A stretch of DNA of 64,000 nt, from positions 25,577,934-25,641,933 of the forward strand of contig NC_045138.2 of NCBI RefSeq assembly GCF_008831285.2. The letters are read 5' to 3'. Of the stretch, positions 51,861-64,000 are shown one piece after another. The notes under the pieces were generated by a model. That model made no database searches, was not told the origin of the DNA, and worked only from the letters and a program-made list of their open reading frames with translations. The translations under genes were made by a program, and so were the position numbers. This DNA comes from Nymphaea colorata. Lineage: Eukaryota; Streptophyta; Magnoliopsida; Nymphaeales; Nymphaeaceae. Positions within the stretch are counted from its first letter, which is position 1, and each line of letters begins with the position of its first letter.

Positions 51861-53902
51861 TTTTTAGAGATGAACCACTCACCCTTAAAGAAAAAAAAAA
51901 AGAACTCATTGGTTATGTTAGTATCGTGTCCGTCTACATGTTACCCGACACCATAACACCGATACGACAGCAGGCTCGCCAAGGATGTCCATCTGCTGTC
52001 CAATCTAATCTAGATCCGACCCACGACTATTTATCTGAACCCACAAGATTAAATCCAATTGCCAATTGAATCTTATTACTGCACTGAATTTTGATTTCTG
52101 GATGAGCGGGCTCGGGTCAGATACCAACAAAACCCGAACCGTTGACATCTCAAAGTGGTTCGGAACTTCGGATCCTGGGGCAGACAGTCATGGCGTTGCG
52201 AGAAGCTCATAGTGTCGAGCCAAAAAGTGAACTGTTCCTGTCCAAAATGTCAACCATCTTAATGTCAAAAATGATCCTCTGTTCTGCAAAATCAGTCTTT
52301 CGATAGGGACCCATATGGAATACTTTTTCTTTGTCCCTAAGTGCCGTTTATGGGGCACCTTATATGATGCAGGATGGTCAAATCTTGCACTAGAAACTCT
52401 CACCAAACGTTCACATTTGTGGGACCCGATCTCTTTATAGATCCTTCATTTTCAATATAAGTAAGATGCCACTTGGGTTCTAGAATACGTGTATGCATGC
52501 GCATGTGCATGCAAACACGCGTGCGTGTGTATTTGTATGTCTAATTTAACTCCACAAATATCTATATTTAATTGATGTCATGCATGCAAAAGAAAAGGCA
52601 TATGTTCTTATTAAGAGATAAGATTAATTGTAAATAGTAACTTGTTGAATTGTGTTTGGAAGATTCTTGGAAATGTTAAAGGATTTATAAAGAGGAGAGG
52701 TTGACTAAATGAATGGTCGTCTTGGTTCTTTAGTCTTTTGATACCAGAACAAAAGCTACTATATATATGGAGAGCAGGTTAAAATCCGTCAAACTAAGAG
52801 CCCAAACTCGTGTAAAACTGAATTATTAGGTTGTTAGATGAATTGCAATCTTGCCGTTCGCGTAGATTCAAGGAAGATCATTTATTAAGATTAATCACAC
52901 TTTAGTCTGCTGTTCTATTGCTATAAGATTGATCGTATTTCAAGTCATGCTTACCTAGTGAAGTCCTGATTTTTCGCAGCCAATAATTTTGATGCATTAT
53001 GAGGTACCGACTTTTAACAGTTGTTGCATCTTTTTTTCTTAGATCCAAACGGCGTGAATCAAAAACTTTATTGTTCATTAAATATACACGCAATCGCAGT
53101 TAATCATTCATCAATGGATGAATATTGTTTGTCAACTTAAGAATCGCGCGGTTGCAATCATCCACAATTAACGTGATTATCTTGTCCGGTCAAACGTCGG
53201 ATACACTATTTCTCAAGTCCACTCGAGAAGAAAAAGTCCCTGCCCATGTGAACCTCGTTCCATGTAGGTGGCCTCCTTTGGAATTTAAGATGAAAACTCT
53301 AATTCATATGAAAATATATGTAGTATATTTTGACCGTTGAATAAAAATATAAAAGCTGGGGCGGGCAGGCAAAGGCTGACCGAGAGGTCGACTGACGGCG
53401 AGCATTGATTCCTTTAACTTGGATGGGAAGAAATCGGCTTGAAAACATATAAAACTCAAGAACCATTATGGGCTTGGGGAGTATTAATGCCGGCGTAGAA
53501 CCAAGGCGGTCAAAACCGGAACGGGCAACTTGGTCCGGACCAAAACGGGCTTCGTATTATATCTAAGATCTTGAACGTTGATTATGGTTCAAGAGATGAG
53601 TCTAAAAGAAGATGAATTGGAAGGCAAAATCGAAATTTCAAAAGCTCCAAACACGTTGATACGTTATAACTAAGAATGTCCACAATTACTATTGCTGCAT
53701 GCGAACTCTTCTCCCATGGAAAAGATATCTACACCATATGGTAGGAGTCACGGATGAATAGACTTGCTTTTAGTTAGTCAAAATCTTTCTGTTATCTTTG
53801 CTTCACCTTTGCTGTTCGTTCTCATACTTTTCTGCTTCTCCCTTCGCCAGACAAAACATTCAATCGAAAATTATTGTCTGTTGGCGCATTAACATGGACA
53901 AA

Positions 53903-54020
<118 letters not shown>

Positions 54021-55339
54021 AGAGGTAAAGTAAAGAACGGATCTCTTTTCGATACGTGGAAATCAGTAGAGTGGGGATTTCAAGCACTAGCAGGAGAGTC
54101 CATGAAAGAGAGAAAAAAGAAAGAGATATACCACCATTGGAGCACGATGATATGAAAAATGAAAATGAAGTCAAAGGCCTTTATCGAATTTGGCTTCACC
54201 CACTTTGCCATTTCTTTCGTCTCTCTATCATCTTCAACTCTGCTTCAAGAACTTGTTTACGACTGCACTCAAAGGTAAGAAACTCTCTTTCAACGTGGAA
54301 AGTGAATGCAGTATGAGCACATTTTGACAACCACTTTAGAGAGAGAAAGAGTACGTGGTCACTCGTCACTTATAAGCAACAAGTGGAAGGGGCCATTTTT
54401 CAGAATCCTTTAACGGGAAAAAGGGAAAAGGAAGGCTCATTCTTCTTCTTTTATCTTTACCTGCCCTGAAAGATATCTTGGATGCAAGGAACCCTCCCCA
54501 AGAAGAAAGCAGTCAAACTTAAATGTGAGGAGGTCTCATCTCTTTTGGTAAACACAAACCTCGGTTAGTTCTGCATTTAAAACTTTAATTAAAGTGCCAT
54601 TGTTCCGAACTTTACTTTTCCAGCTCTCTCTCTCTCTCTCTCACGCACATAAACAATTAATAAAAATCTGTTGAAAAGAAAACCATGCAGGGTTATGTTT
54701 TGACTCGTAAAAGTTGCAACTAATCAGTGGGGATGGCGCAGAGACTAGAGAGTACGTGCGAAACCTTGTTGTTTGAAGTATCAAACGTAGTTCCAAAACC
54801 ATAATCTATTGAAATTAAAATTTAGTTTAACGGCCGCCTTTTTGCTATTGTTTCTGACTTAGTTTCAAAAGCACAATCTAAATTGGTAAAAAAAAAACTG
54901 CACTTCTCTTTTATGTATGTATATAAATGAGTTGAAATTCTCTGACCATGTTAATATGATTAAAGCCCGATGCATTCGAAAAGTCTGCTGAGAAGTCGGA
55001 TGATTTCTCTGTCCAAACTTCAACAATATATATATATAGAGAGAGAGTTTGAGACAGTATGGTGTGAGAAGATACAGAAACAGAACTGATCTACTTAACC
55101 TTCATAATTATACTTCTAATCTCAAAATTAAAAGATTCACACTGAAAACAGGTAGGTACAACATGCTATCCAATTCTAATTGCGCTATCCATACCTTGAT
55201 AGAGAGGGAGGGAGAGAAAGAATGAATGAATGGGGACGGTCAAAGGAAGGGGTTTGAAGGAAGAGGCAGACAGGGGGAGTGGAACTCTGGGGACCGCGCT
55301 TTCACATGGAAAGCAGCAAGTTTGACTCGCAATCTCATT

Positions 55340-55515
55340 CTCAAAAGAGAGAGAGAGAGAGAAGGGGGGAGAGAGAGTTGCAGGTTCTGGCCTTCACGCT
55401 CCATTCTCGCGCTCTCTTTCCCTCTCCCTCTCTGCTTCTCGCTCTTTCTCTCACCGGCAATAACGCGTGACATCCACCGGCCGCACCGAACCCCCCCTCT
55501 CTCTCTCTCTCTATA
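55340..55515. promoter_or_regulatory. GA/CT tracts upstream of the receptor kinase
   Basis: GA-rich DNA (about 55345-55377) and a C7(CT)n tract (about 55490-55513) flank ~110 bp of pyrimidine-rich DNA, roughly 550-700 bp before the receptor-kinase ATG. GA/CT tracts are known targets of plant BPC GAGA-binding factors. CTATACAAG at 55511 might be a weak TATA box. Regulatory function is inferred only from composition and position. Confidence 0.3.
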
Positions 55516-56055
55516 CAAGCCGCTACGCAAAGCTGCGCAGCAGGAGGCTTGTGATAAAGTGTGGGGAGCCGGAAAAAAGATAAAGGAAGAAGGGAGAAAA
55601 GAGAAAAATTAATCATCCTATCAGAACCCCGTTTCCACCAACTGGGGTTAGTGATCGGAGTAGGTCGTACCATTTTTTTTTTCAGCTCAACCACTATTGT
55701 TTTATTTAGTGGGGAGAGAAAACAAAAAGGAATTGATTTTCTTTCCTTCTCTTACAACCTTCTGCTCCTTTTCTGTCTCTGTACTTCATGCTTTTCCATG
55801 ATTGACAAGGAGATAGCAAAGCCCTTTCCTTGTTTCAAAATAATTTGAATTACTGGTCCTTCTTCCTTCTTTTCACCATTTGCTTCAATCTGAAGGATTG
55901 CTGGTTGGTTCTTTGTGCTCTTCTGAGACTAAAGGAGTGCAGAAGAAGATAATTTGGGGCTGTCCCCTAGACGGTTGGCTTCTTCCAACTTCGTTTCTTT
56001 TAATCAGTGTTCATGTTTAAGCGCGGTATCGTTGGTTTCTAGCGTTTCGGTGTAG

Positions 56056-59000
56056 ATGGGTTCCCGTATTCTGAGATGGTTGGGTGCTTCGGTGTTGATC
56101 CTGCTTTGCTTTTCTACGGCGTCAGCAGGTGCAGCCAACACCTGCGACGCCAATGACTCTCAGGCGTTGATGGAATTTGCCGAGAATCTAATAAACGGCT
56201 CTGTTTTGGCAAAATGGGTCCGTGGCGCTGATTGCTGTTCTTGGCAAGGTGTCTCTTGCGCTACCGCGATAAATGCAAGCTCCAGCAGAGTGGTGAGATT
56301 GGTCTTGAGCCGGAGTGGCCTCACAGGGACGATTTCTCCGTCACTGGGGCGTTTGGACCGCCTGCAGTATCTTGATCTCTCACTGAATTCGCTTAGAGGT
56401 GAAGTACCGCAAGAGGTTTCGAATTTGACGCAGTTGGAGTTTCTTGACATCAGTTATAATAAACTGAACGGTTCGTTTTTCAACTCTGCTGGAGCCGGCT
56501 TGAATTCAATCCGATGGTTGAATATTTCCAGTAACCTCTTCAATGGTACTCTTCTTGATTCAATGCCTGTTTATTCAAAGTTGATCAGCTTCAATATCAG
56601 CAATAATTCTTTCGGCGGACCTATCGCAACCATCCTTTGCAACCGATCCGCTGCTGTTCAAGTTCTGGATTTCTCAAGTAATTCGTTTTCCGGCAAAATT
56701 CCTGAAGGCCTTGGCAGTTGTACTTCTCTGAGCCAGTTGTTACTGGGTTCTAATTCTCTTGATGGGGAGCTCCCCAGTGGTTTGTTTAGCTTGGCAGCGT
56801 TGGAGCAACTATCGGTTCCGGCCAATAACTTTTCAGGTGAATTGAGTGCCAGAATCAGTAGCCTTGTGAAGCTCAAGTCATTTGTCATCTCCTGGAACCG
56901 ATTCTCTGGCTCCCTCCCGGATGTTTTTGGAAATCTGACCAATTTAGAACAGTTTTCTGCTCAATCAAATTCCTTCTCAGGTCAGCTGCCACATTCTCTT
57001 GTCCTCTGTACTCAAATGCGAACACTCGATCTACGGAATAATTCTCTTTCTGGGGAGATTAATCTTGACTTTACGGGTATGATTCATCTCAATTATCTTG
57101 ATCTCGCTACGAATAGATTCGTGGGTACACTTCCTTCTAGCTTATCAAATTGCAAAGAGTTGGAAACTTTGAGTATTGCTAAGAATAGTTTCCATGGTGA
57201 GATTCCTGATGAATTCAGAATGCTTCAGTCTCTTTCCTCCCTGTCGCTGTCAAACAATAGCTTCTCAAACATCTCAAAAACATTGCGAATACTGCAGAAC
57301 TGCAGAAATCTATCTACACTCATTTTGTCAAAAAATTTCAAAGGAGAGACCTTCCCTGATAATATAGATGGATTTGAGAAGTTAACTGTTTTTGCTGTTG
57401 GCAATTGTGGTCTTTCTGGTCAACTACCTGCATGGTTGCTCAAGTGCAAAAATTTACAGTTACTGGATATGTCTTGGAATCATTTCGATGGAAGCATTCC
57501 ATCTTGGATTGGAGAGTTAGACAGCCTGTTTTACCTGGACCTCTCAAACAATTCGCTTGCAGGGCAAATACCTCTGAGCTTAACGCAGCTTAAAAGCCTT
57601 TTGTCAGCCAATTCATCTTCGGCATCCACCAGTTCCATCAATTTCCCTCTATTTGTGAAGAGGAACCAAAGTTCCAACGGTATGCAGTACAACCAAATAT
57701 CAAGTTTTCCTCCATCAATACTTTTGAGCTATAATAAGCTCAACGGCACCATTTGGTCAGAGTTTGGGCGGTTGAGAGGTCTACATGTCTTGGACTTGAG
57801 CAGAAACAATATTACAGGGACTATTCCCAGCTCCTTTTCTAATATGAGCAATTTAGAGACGTTGGACCTCTCTTTCAATGACCTCGATGGATCGATCCCT
57901 GAATCTTTGAATGAGCTCACCTTCTTGTCGAGTTTCAATGTTGCAAACAACCACTTATGCGGACGAATTCCTACTGGTGGGCAGTTCTCCACCTTCTCCA
58001 ACTCAAGTTTTGAAGGCAATTCTTGTCTGTGCGGTGCACCTCTTCTGCTGACTTGCAATGGAAAAAATGGTACAGCAGCAACATCTGATGTCAGAAGCCG
58101 AGCTGGAAAGAAGACCATTCTAGGAATAACTATTGGCATTGCAGTTGGGATTATGTTACTTCTAGCAGTTGTCCTTTTCAATATTTTAAGAAAGGGGGAG
58201 GCGAACCGATGTGAAGAAGAAGCTGAAATTGGTCGTCCTCTTAGAATAGGTGACAATTTGGGTGCAAAACTAGTCCTATTTCAGAATCCGGAAGGGAAGG
58301 AGCTAACCATATGTGACCTCCTTAAGTCTACCAATAATTTCGACCAGGCTAATATTATTGGATGTGGAGGGTTTGGTCTTGTGTATAAAGCAATCCTTCC
58401 TAATGGCACAAAAGCTGCGATCAAGAGACTTTCAGGGGACTGTTGTCAGATGGAACGCGAGTTCCAAGCTGAAGTAGAAGCACTCTCAAAAGCTCAGCAC
58501 AAAAATCTTGTCTCTCTGGAAGGATATTGCAGGTATGGTAATGACAGGTTGCTAATATACTCGTACATGGAAAATGGAAGCTTGGATTATTGGTTGCATG
58601 AGAGACTTGATGGAGGATCACAGCTAGAGTGGGAAACCCGCCTAAAAATAGCACAAGATGCAGCAAAGGGGCTCGCTTACTTGCACAAAGCATGTGTGCC
58701 TAATGTTGTCCATCGTGATGTGAAGTCAAGCAACATTCTCCTGAATGATAAATTTGAAGCTCATTTGGCTGATTTTGGGCTATCAAGATTGCTAAAGCCG
58801 TATGATACTCATGTCACAACTGATCTTGTGGGAACGTTGGGATACATTCCTCCTGAATACAGTCAGACTATGACAGCTACCTTCAAGGGTGATGTTTACA
58901 GCTTTGGAGTTGTTATCTTGGAGCTTCTTACTGGTAAAAGACCCGTAGACGTGTGCAAATCAAAGGGTTGCTGGGACTTGGTTGCATGGGTCCGCCAGAT

Positions 59001-59187
59001 GAAGGCAGAAGGAAAGGATACCGATGTGTTTGAGTCATTGATGCTGAATGAAGATAATGAAAAGGAGCTGCTGGCAGTCCTTGATATTGCTTGTAAATGC
59101 ATAAGCATTGATCCAAAACAAAGGCCGTCCATTGATCAGGTCGTTTTATGGCTTGATGCTGTTGCGAAGGAAGATGAACAATCATAG
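56056..59187 (+). CDS. PSKR1-like: Phytosulfokine receptor-like LRR receptor kinase
   Basis: One exon encodes 1043 residues. A hydrophobic signal peptide (about 1-26) precedes the N-terminal cap with DCCSWQGVSC and about twenty leucine-rich repeats. These are interrupted by an island at about 515-558 that includes FPLFVKRN and MQYNQISSFPPSI, a signature of PSKR1-type receptors. A transmembrane helix lies at about 687-710. The cytoplasmic kinase has a glycine loop from 769 (GCGGFGLVY), Lys790, HRDVK from 886 and DFG from 906, so it is an RD kinase with all catalytic residues present. By family knowledge it sits in the plasma membrane and senses the sulfated pentapeptide phytosulfokine, working with SERK co-receptors to promote growth. 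The absence of introns and the ~1000-residue length fit PSKR1. PSY1R is a close alternative, but the island sequence favours PSKR1. Confidence 0.95.
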   Translation: MGSRILRWLGASVLILLCFSTASAGAANTCDANDSQALMEFAENLINGSVLAKWVRGADCCSWQGVSCATAINASSSRVVRLVLSRSGLTGTISPSLGRLDRLQYLDLSLNSLRGEVPQEVSNLTQLEFLDISYNKLNGSFFNSAGAGLNSIRWLNISSNLFNGTLLDSMPVYSKLISFNISNNSFGGPIATILCNRSAAVQVLDFSSNSFSGKIPEGLGSCTSLSQLLLGSNSLDGELPSGLFSLAALEQLSVPANNFSGELSARISSLVKLKSFVISWNRFSGSLPDVFGNLTNLEQFSAQSNSFSGQLPHSLVLCTQMRTLDLRNNSLSGEINLDFTGMIHLNYLDLATNRFVGTLPSSLSNCKELETLSIAKNSFHGEIPDEFRMLQSLSSLSLSNNSFSNISKTLRILQNCRNLSTLILSKNFKGETFPDNIDGFEKLTVFAVGNCGLSGQLPAWLLKCKNLQLLDMSWNHFDGSIPSWIGELDSLFYLDLSNNSLAGQIPLSLTQLKSLLSANSSSASTSSINFPLFVKRNQSSNGMQYNQISSFPPSILLSYNKLNGTIWSEFGRLRGLHVLDLSRNNITGTIPSSFSNMSNLETLDLSFNDLDGSIPESLNELTFLSSFNVANNHLCGRIPTGGQFSTFSNSSFEGNSCLCGAPLLLTCNGKNGTAATSDVRSRAGKKTILGITIGIAVGIMLLLAVVLFNILRKGEANRCEEEAEIGRPLRIGDNLGAKLVLFQNPEGKELTICDLLKSTNNFDQANIIGCGGFGLVYKAILPNGTKAAIKRLSGDCCQMEREFQAEVEALSKAQHKNLVSLEGYCRYGNDRLLIYSYMENGSLDYWLHERLDGGSQLEWETRLKIAQDAAKGLAYLHKACVPNVVHRDVKSSNILLNDKFEAHLADFGLSRLLKPYDTHVTTDLVGTLGYIPPEYSQTMTATFKGDVYSFGVVILELLTGKRPVDVCKSKGCWDLVAWVRQMKAEGKDTDVFESLMLNEDNEKELLAVLDIACKCISIDPKQRPSIDQVVLWLDAVAKEDEQS

Positions 59188-62150
59188 ATCTCTTGATTTC
59201 CTTAAGCTTCTGCAACAACGACATAACTTGAACAGCTTCTTCAGCGTCCAACTGTTACTGAAGCTACCAAACTCAGAGCGGTGTTATCCCTTCTCTAGCT
59301 GAGATTTATACATTTGAGTTTGTAAATAATACGTCATGTAATTTCATACAAAATTGAATTAGTGCGAGGCTTCGACAGCTACTTCTGCTGAAGTATGAAA
59401 AGATGAGCAACAACCCAGCACAGTGTACTTACTGTCCGTTGTCTATTTAACATGCAATATTCTTTAGAAGCTGTTGTCAAGATGTGTTTGTATGCTAACA
59501 TCGAATACTCACATGCTGTGTCTCTTGAATAGATCACCTGAAAATTGTGTGATCCCCTTGGTTAGCCCTAGAATAGGGAGTGGTGCACCATGAAGGTTCA
59601 ATATCTACATGCAAAACATTAAATGTGCCGTTTCTCGTGCTGATTCTGTGTCTAGCTGCAGTATCATTCATGTGGGCATATCCGTGCTAATACATTGAAG
59701 ACTTATTTATACTTGCTGATGATAAAACACTCAAGTCTTCTGATTCCTGGATCACCAATTGGGACCTCGCAGGTTGGCGATCCCTTCTCATGTACTCTCT
59801 TTTTTTGTTTTTGGCTGTGAGTTTCTTTGTTTTGCTAATTTGATGCAAGTTACGAAAAGATTTTAGTTGTTCAACTAAACTTCAATTATCTCAGGTTGAA
59901 AGATGCATTTGATTTGTTGAAGTCTTGAAGCATTTGCTCACTTCTGTTTGTCTTGTCCTTAGGCCACTATGTGCATGTACATGCATGTGCGGCGTGTGAA
60001 TTATCTGTGTGTTAGATTTAAAATACAAGTTGTGCATAGTGAGGCGGGAAATATTCTGGATCGTTATCCTTCATCCAAAAAACATATGACAACAATGAAG
60101 TACTACAGGACTTACTCTTTGTGAAGTCTCCGTTCCTTAGTACTGGAAGAAATAACAAAGTTTCTTGTCTTGGTCTTCTATGTTGAACTATTATCCGTGC
60201 ATCCCCACTTGATAATGAGGTTAAAGCCTCGGACGTGAGATATGAGGCCGATCTCAAATCCACTTTAAAAATCCATGACTGGAGCAAACAGTGGATTTCA
60301 CAATTGCAGATTTGAGGTCCGCATTACTTTAAAAAACCATGGATCTGCGAGATTGAAATAAGGATGTCAATGGATTAGATTTGAATCGGAAATACCCTTA
60401 ACCGTATTTTCTTTTTCAAATATTCCCAGATTCACATTCCAATTCGGATTCACATATGTAAAAAAAAGAAATCATATCCAAATCTGAATCCAAAATCTGA
60501 TTTCACTATCTGAATCTGGTTTTTATATTTATATCTGAATCAAAATCTAAACTTTGAACCGAATCTGACCAATTTTCAAAATGTAAGAGTACTGAAAATA
60601 GAATATTTATTTAAAACTGAACATGATCGGATATTCATGTATATCGAAGTCTGATTGGATGTTAATTAAATCTGAATCTGATCTAATTTCTTGAATTTAA
60701 TTTTTTTTCATATATGATTTTTTTAGATATCCAACCCAAATGAGATAAATGGACATCCCTACATCGAAAGCGATCAAGGATTGGGGAAACCATGAATACA
60801 AGCACTAGTAAATGAAAAAATTATGAAAAGCAAAACATAAAGTGAAATTAAGCAAGCTGTGTTTTTTTTTTAAATATAGCATTGGCTCAGGCGATGGGAT
60901 ATGGGATGTGAAATAGACAGGGCAACTAAAAGCAAGAAAGATAAGTTCAGGAAGGAAGAGCTTTTTGTAAACCAGGCTTTACCATATAGTGTGACATACA
61001 GGAAAGAGGGAGGGAAGTGCAACAAAAAATTTTGGATTTTCTTTTTTAAATTCAAGCCGTTCATGTATCCAAATGAGTGGAGTTTTCCAGCCAAAGGTCG
61101 AAGTCTCCACTCAACTCTTTTATTGAAACCCTCTCTCAATCAACTATTATGCTATATGGGTATTTGACTGCGGCTATTTTCTCTTTCAAATAGTTGAAAT
61201 ATAAACAAAAACATACCACAACATTGGATGGTATCATCTCTAACATCACTTGCCTTAATTAACTCATTTCACAAGAAAATTTGTATAGATTTTGCCATTA
61301 TGTTAGTGACATACAAGAGCCTAAGGCACTAGGAACAAATACTTCATAAATTTGTTCTAAAATTCAAGTAGACTGATAAAACAATAGTAGGGATGAATGG
61401 GAGGATTACAACCCACTACTCGAAAAAGAAACACGAAAGCCTCGTTAGTTCCGATCCACAGTTGCATAAGCCTACCCATGACCAAGGACCTAGTGCCAAC
61501 GAGAATCAAAACTAAAATGCTACCTGCTACCGTGTCTCTGCCCGACCAGCTAAACTAAACATTTGTGTTAAGCCAATTATTTGGAATTTGAGATCCTCTG
61601 AGATCCTAATCATATCGTTTACTATCTGCACACAGGCCGGAGATTCCGCCGGTAGATGTAGCAGCGGTAGAAATTGACCGACAATTTTGAGGATCTTCCT
61701 TGATGTCGCCCCATGTGGAGGAGGGACCCAACAAGGTCCATCTGCCAGTTCAATCAGCTTCACTGAACAGCAAAGGCCACAGCTGCCCTGGATTGACAGA
61801 GCACGTCCACATGGCTCTCTCATGTTCTTCTTCTTCTGAAGATAGTTCTGTGGTCACATCTGGCTAGGATGAATTAATGGCTAAAATTCCTTGGCTTCAA
61901 TGGTTTTTTACTCCCAAAAAAAGAAAGGTTAAACCAGCACGCTTACTTCTCCCACTCCAAAAGTGGATTTTCCTGCCATCGTAGAAGGAAAGAATCTACG
62001 GCGAGCCCTTCAAAGTGTGCTTCAAGAACTCAGAAAGATTGGTATTCAAGCATAAGAAAAGTTCAAGATTCCAGTATCGAGCAAAAAGTGGATTGAGTGT
62101 GGTGAAAATCGAAACTGGGACCTTATCTTTGCAACTCAAACATCATCCAA
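59188..62150. other. Intergenic region between PSKR-like and RAB2 genes
   Basis: It holds the receptor-kinase 3' UTR, a possible small inverted-repeat element at 60.2-60.35 kb (CTCAAATCCACTTTAAAAA facing CAGTGGATTT and CAGATTTGAG) and the second copy of the GGATGT-ended element. ORFs at 60.9-61.2 and 61.5-61.8 kb have no recognisable domain. Confidence 0.6.
60361..60758. mobile_element. MITE-like dispersed element, copy 2 (GGATGT termini)
   Basis: The element starts AGGATGTCAATGGATTAG and ends ATAAATGGACATCCCT, giving inverted termini GGATGTC(A/C)AT. The AT-rich interior is full of AATCTGAATC / GATTCAGATT halves. It matches the element at 5435-5838 in length (~400 bp), termini and several internal blocks. 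Confidence 0.55.
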
Positions 62151-62261
62151 CTCAAACTGGGACCTCTCTCCCCCTCCCTCTCTCTCTTCCCCTCCCGGTG
62201 CCCTAGGTTTGGTGGCGATCTCTCCTTCTCCGGCGGCCTTCGGCGGCGATCTTCTTCTCGG

Positions 62262-62760
62262 GTATTTCGCTTTCTCTGTTTGTGGCTGGGCAGTGGGGGA
62301 CCTCCCTTTCCCGATGGGGTGTATCTCCGGATTGATGGTTACTGCCGGATCTATCTTTCCTTTCTGTCGCTTCTTCTTCCTCTTCTTCTTGTCTTTGTCC
62401 CAATTCTGTCTCCTTCTCGTTCGTCCTCTCCTTCTCCCCACCTATTTTTCTCTTCTTTAATTTTTCTTGTTTTCTCCTTTTGGGGGAAGGGAGGGTGTAT
62501 CTGTGTGTAGGTTTTCGATTAGGAATTCCTGTTATTTTTCTTTTTGTGAGTTGATGGAGGTTGCGTTTGATTAGATATAGTTTGTCCCATAATTTCGTGC
62601 TCTGTTTGTGTAGGTTTTGTTGGGATCGTGGTGCTATTTTGTGCTTTTTGTTCTTTGTTCTGTCTGTAACTTTGTGTTATTTCTATCTGATCTTGGTGCA
62701 ATTTTTGTAGCATTGCGGATTTGGAATTTTTATAGTTTTAGTATGTTTATGCATGGGCAG
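62262..62760 (+). other. Possible 5' UTR intron of the RAB2 gene
   Basis: A CT-rich, GC-richer leader (about 62160-62260) ends at GGGTATTTCG, a plausible donor. GCATGGGCAG ends at 62760, a plausible acceptor, 40 bp before the ATG. The interval is T-rich, as plant introns are. Leader introns are common in housekeeping GTPase genes, but this is an inference from composition and splice-site matches. Confidence 0.4.
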
Positions 62761-62800
62761 GTTTTTTGTAAGTTGGGAGCCTGAAAAGTGTTGATTGATA

Positions 62801-62846
62801 ATGTCTTACGCATACTTATTCAAGTACATAATCATTGGGGATACAG
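62801..62846 (+). CDS. RABB1: RAB2/RABB1 small GTPase, first coding exon (partial)
   Basis: The exon encodes MSYAYLFKYIIIGDT plus the first base of a Gly codon and ends at a GTCAGT donor. This is the highly conserved N-terminus of plant RAB2 (RABB1), ending inside the P-loop, which would continue GVGKSC in the next exon. RAB2 proteins act in traffic between ER and Golgi. No second exon is found before the right edge, so intron 1 is longer than 1.15 kb and the rest of the gene lies outside the window. Although only 15 residues are seen, the match to the family is exact enough to be confident. Confidence 0.85.
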
Positions 62847-64000
62847 GTCAGTGTTCTTCTCTATCGTTGTTGCATTGAGCAATGAGTATCATGTTTTCTG
62901 TCTTACTTTTCTACCTTCAAATCTATAATCAAGATGGATGGATTTACAATCTTCTTTGGAATCATATTCTTTATTGTCGTAAACTTTTATCGCAGCTGAA
63001 GTTTCAGAGCAGTTTGTCACTTTTCTTCATCCATTGAACAATCTACATGTGCTGCAATGTGCAGTCTAGGAGTTGTCTTTACGGAAATTTTATGTCTTCT
63101 ATGACCTTTACTCTAAGATTTCCCAAATGCTTAATTGTGTTATTTTGAACTTTTCATGTTATCTAGTTGTTTTTCTTTCCGGCTGAGCTTATGTTGGGGA
63201 ATCATACCTTTTATTTTGGGAAATGGTTGCTTTTGTTGCTGTAACACATGGCGTCTGAGGTTTAAAGGACAACCTTCTTTTGTTTTTTGGGAAAATGCTT
63301 ATTATCTTTTCTGGAGATCAAGATAGGTTTTATATGTAGCATGTACAAACAATGAATGACATTATTTGACATTCTTTACATGAAAATAATTCAAAAACAA
63401 GTAATAACATCATTAAGGACCCAAATAATAGTTATGGGTGACTGGATTAGAAAGGCAACATACTATTTTACCAAACAGAGATTGACAATATGCTTTTATA
63501 TGCAAAGCATACTTTTATACAGTCATTACCTTGGGGAACTAGATGATACCAACAACTAAACAGGGAAGCATTAGGAAATGAGTGTTTGTTTGTCCTTTTT
63601 CATTCTCCGTCATCATTGATATTCCAACATTTTCTCTTCTCAAGTACACTGACATTTGTTGGCTTCAACTTCGGACTTTTCCAGAATAGGATATGGGTTT
63701 CTCTTGTTCTGGAAAATATAAGAGGGCTCATAGAATTAATCAACCCATTGTCCTGGGTTGGTTATTGAACATTGCAAACTTCATTACTACGTGTAATGTG
63801 CATACTCAGATCGAACCCTAGGAGGATGGTTTGATGTGGATCCTTATGCCATATGCACCTCTTTAACATTTCAACAGTAAATATTTTATCTGCTTTCACT
63901 TTTGTGGAATTTTTCTATCTATTATTTATAATGTAGGTAGATTCACTAGGCAGGTGTAATTCTTGATTCATGATTTATATATGTCTTCTTATGTTATAAT
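62847..64000 (+). other. Intron 1 of the RAB2 gene, to the window edge
   Basis: T-rich DNA without a RAB exon (no match to GVGKSCLLLQF or DTAGQE in any frame by eye). Several short ORFs here are T-rich artefacts. The intron continues past the window. Confidence 0.6.

Overview
This window looks like nuclear DNA of a flowering plant. The genes have GT-AG introns of about 80 bp to 2.1 kb. Long AT-rich intergenic stretches are full of TA, CT and GA microsatellites and short non-coding repeats. The gene families are plant-specific: a FUSCA3-type B3 regulator, a phytosulfokine-receptor-type kinase, a nuclear gene for plastid ribosomal protein S5, and a plant CXE carboxylesterase. The species cannot be fixed from the sequence alone. 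No bacterial-type operon, CRISPR array, intact LTR retrotransposon or rRNA gene is visible.

Layout. 1-10.8 kb: no firm gene. It holds a four-copy ~200-bp tandem repeat (3941-4755), SINE-like and MITE-like elements, and a possible gene remnant near 5.9 kb. 10.9-12.0 kb: a GC-rich intronless carboxylesterase gene (+). 12.2-19.9 kb: intergenic, with a 203-bp tandem duplication. 20.0-30.1 kb: two FUS3-like B3 genes facing tail to tail, gene A (+, 19994-24578) and gene B (-, 25732-30072), with the same six-exon structure. 32.1-35.1 kb: two-exon plastid ribosomal protein S5 gene (-). 38.8-46.2 kb: fifteen-exon BUB1-type spindle-checkpoint kinase (+). 46.2-55.2 kb: intergenic. 56.06-59.19 kb: intronless PSKR1-like receptor kinase (+). 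62.8 kb: first coding exon of a RAB2/RABB1 GTPase that runs off the right edge (+).

The genes do not form a pathway. They serve seed-maturation control (B3 genes), plastid translation (S5), mitotic checkpoint (BUB1), peptide-hormone perception (PSKR) and ER-Golgi traffic (RAB2). Exon structures were built by hand from splice sites, reading phase and family motifs. All joins keep frame, but none is confirmed by transcripts.

The most interesting feature is the convergent pair of FUS3-like paralogs. Copy B keeps a canonical B3 domain. Copy A has drifted at conserved positions and carries a poly-glycine tract in its last exon. Copy B also has an in-frame TGA between a conserved-looking upstream reading frame and the main ORF.
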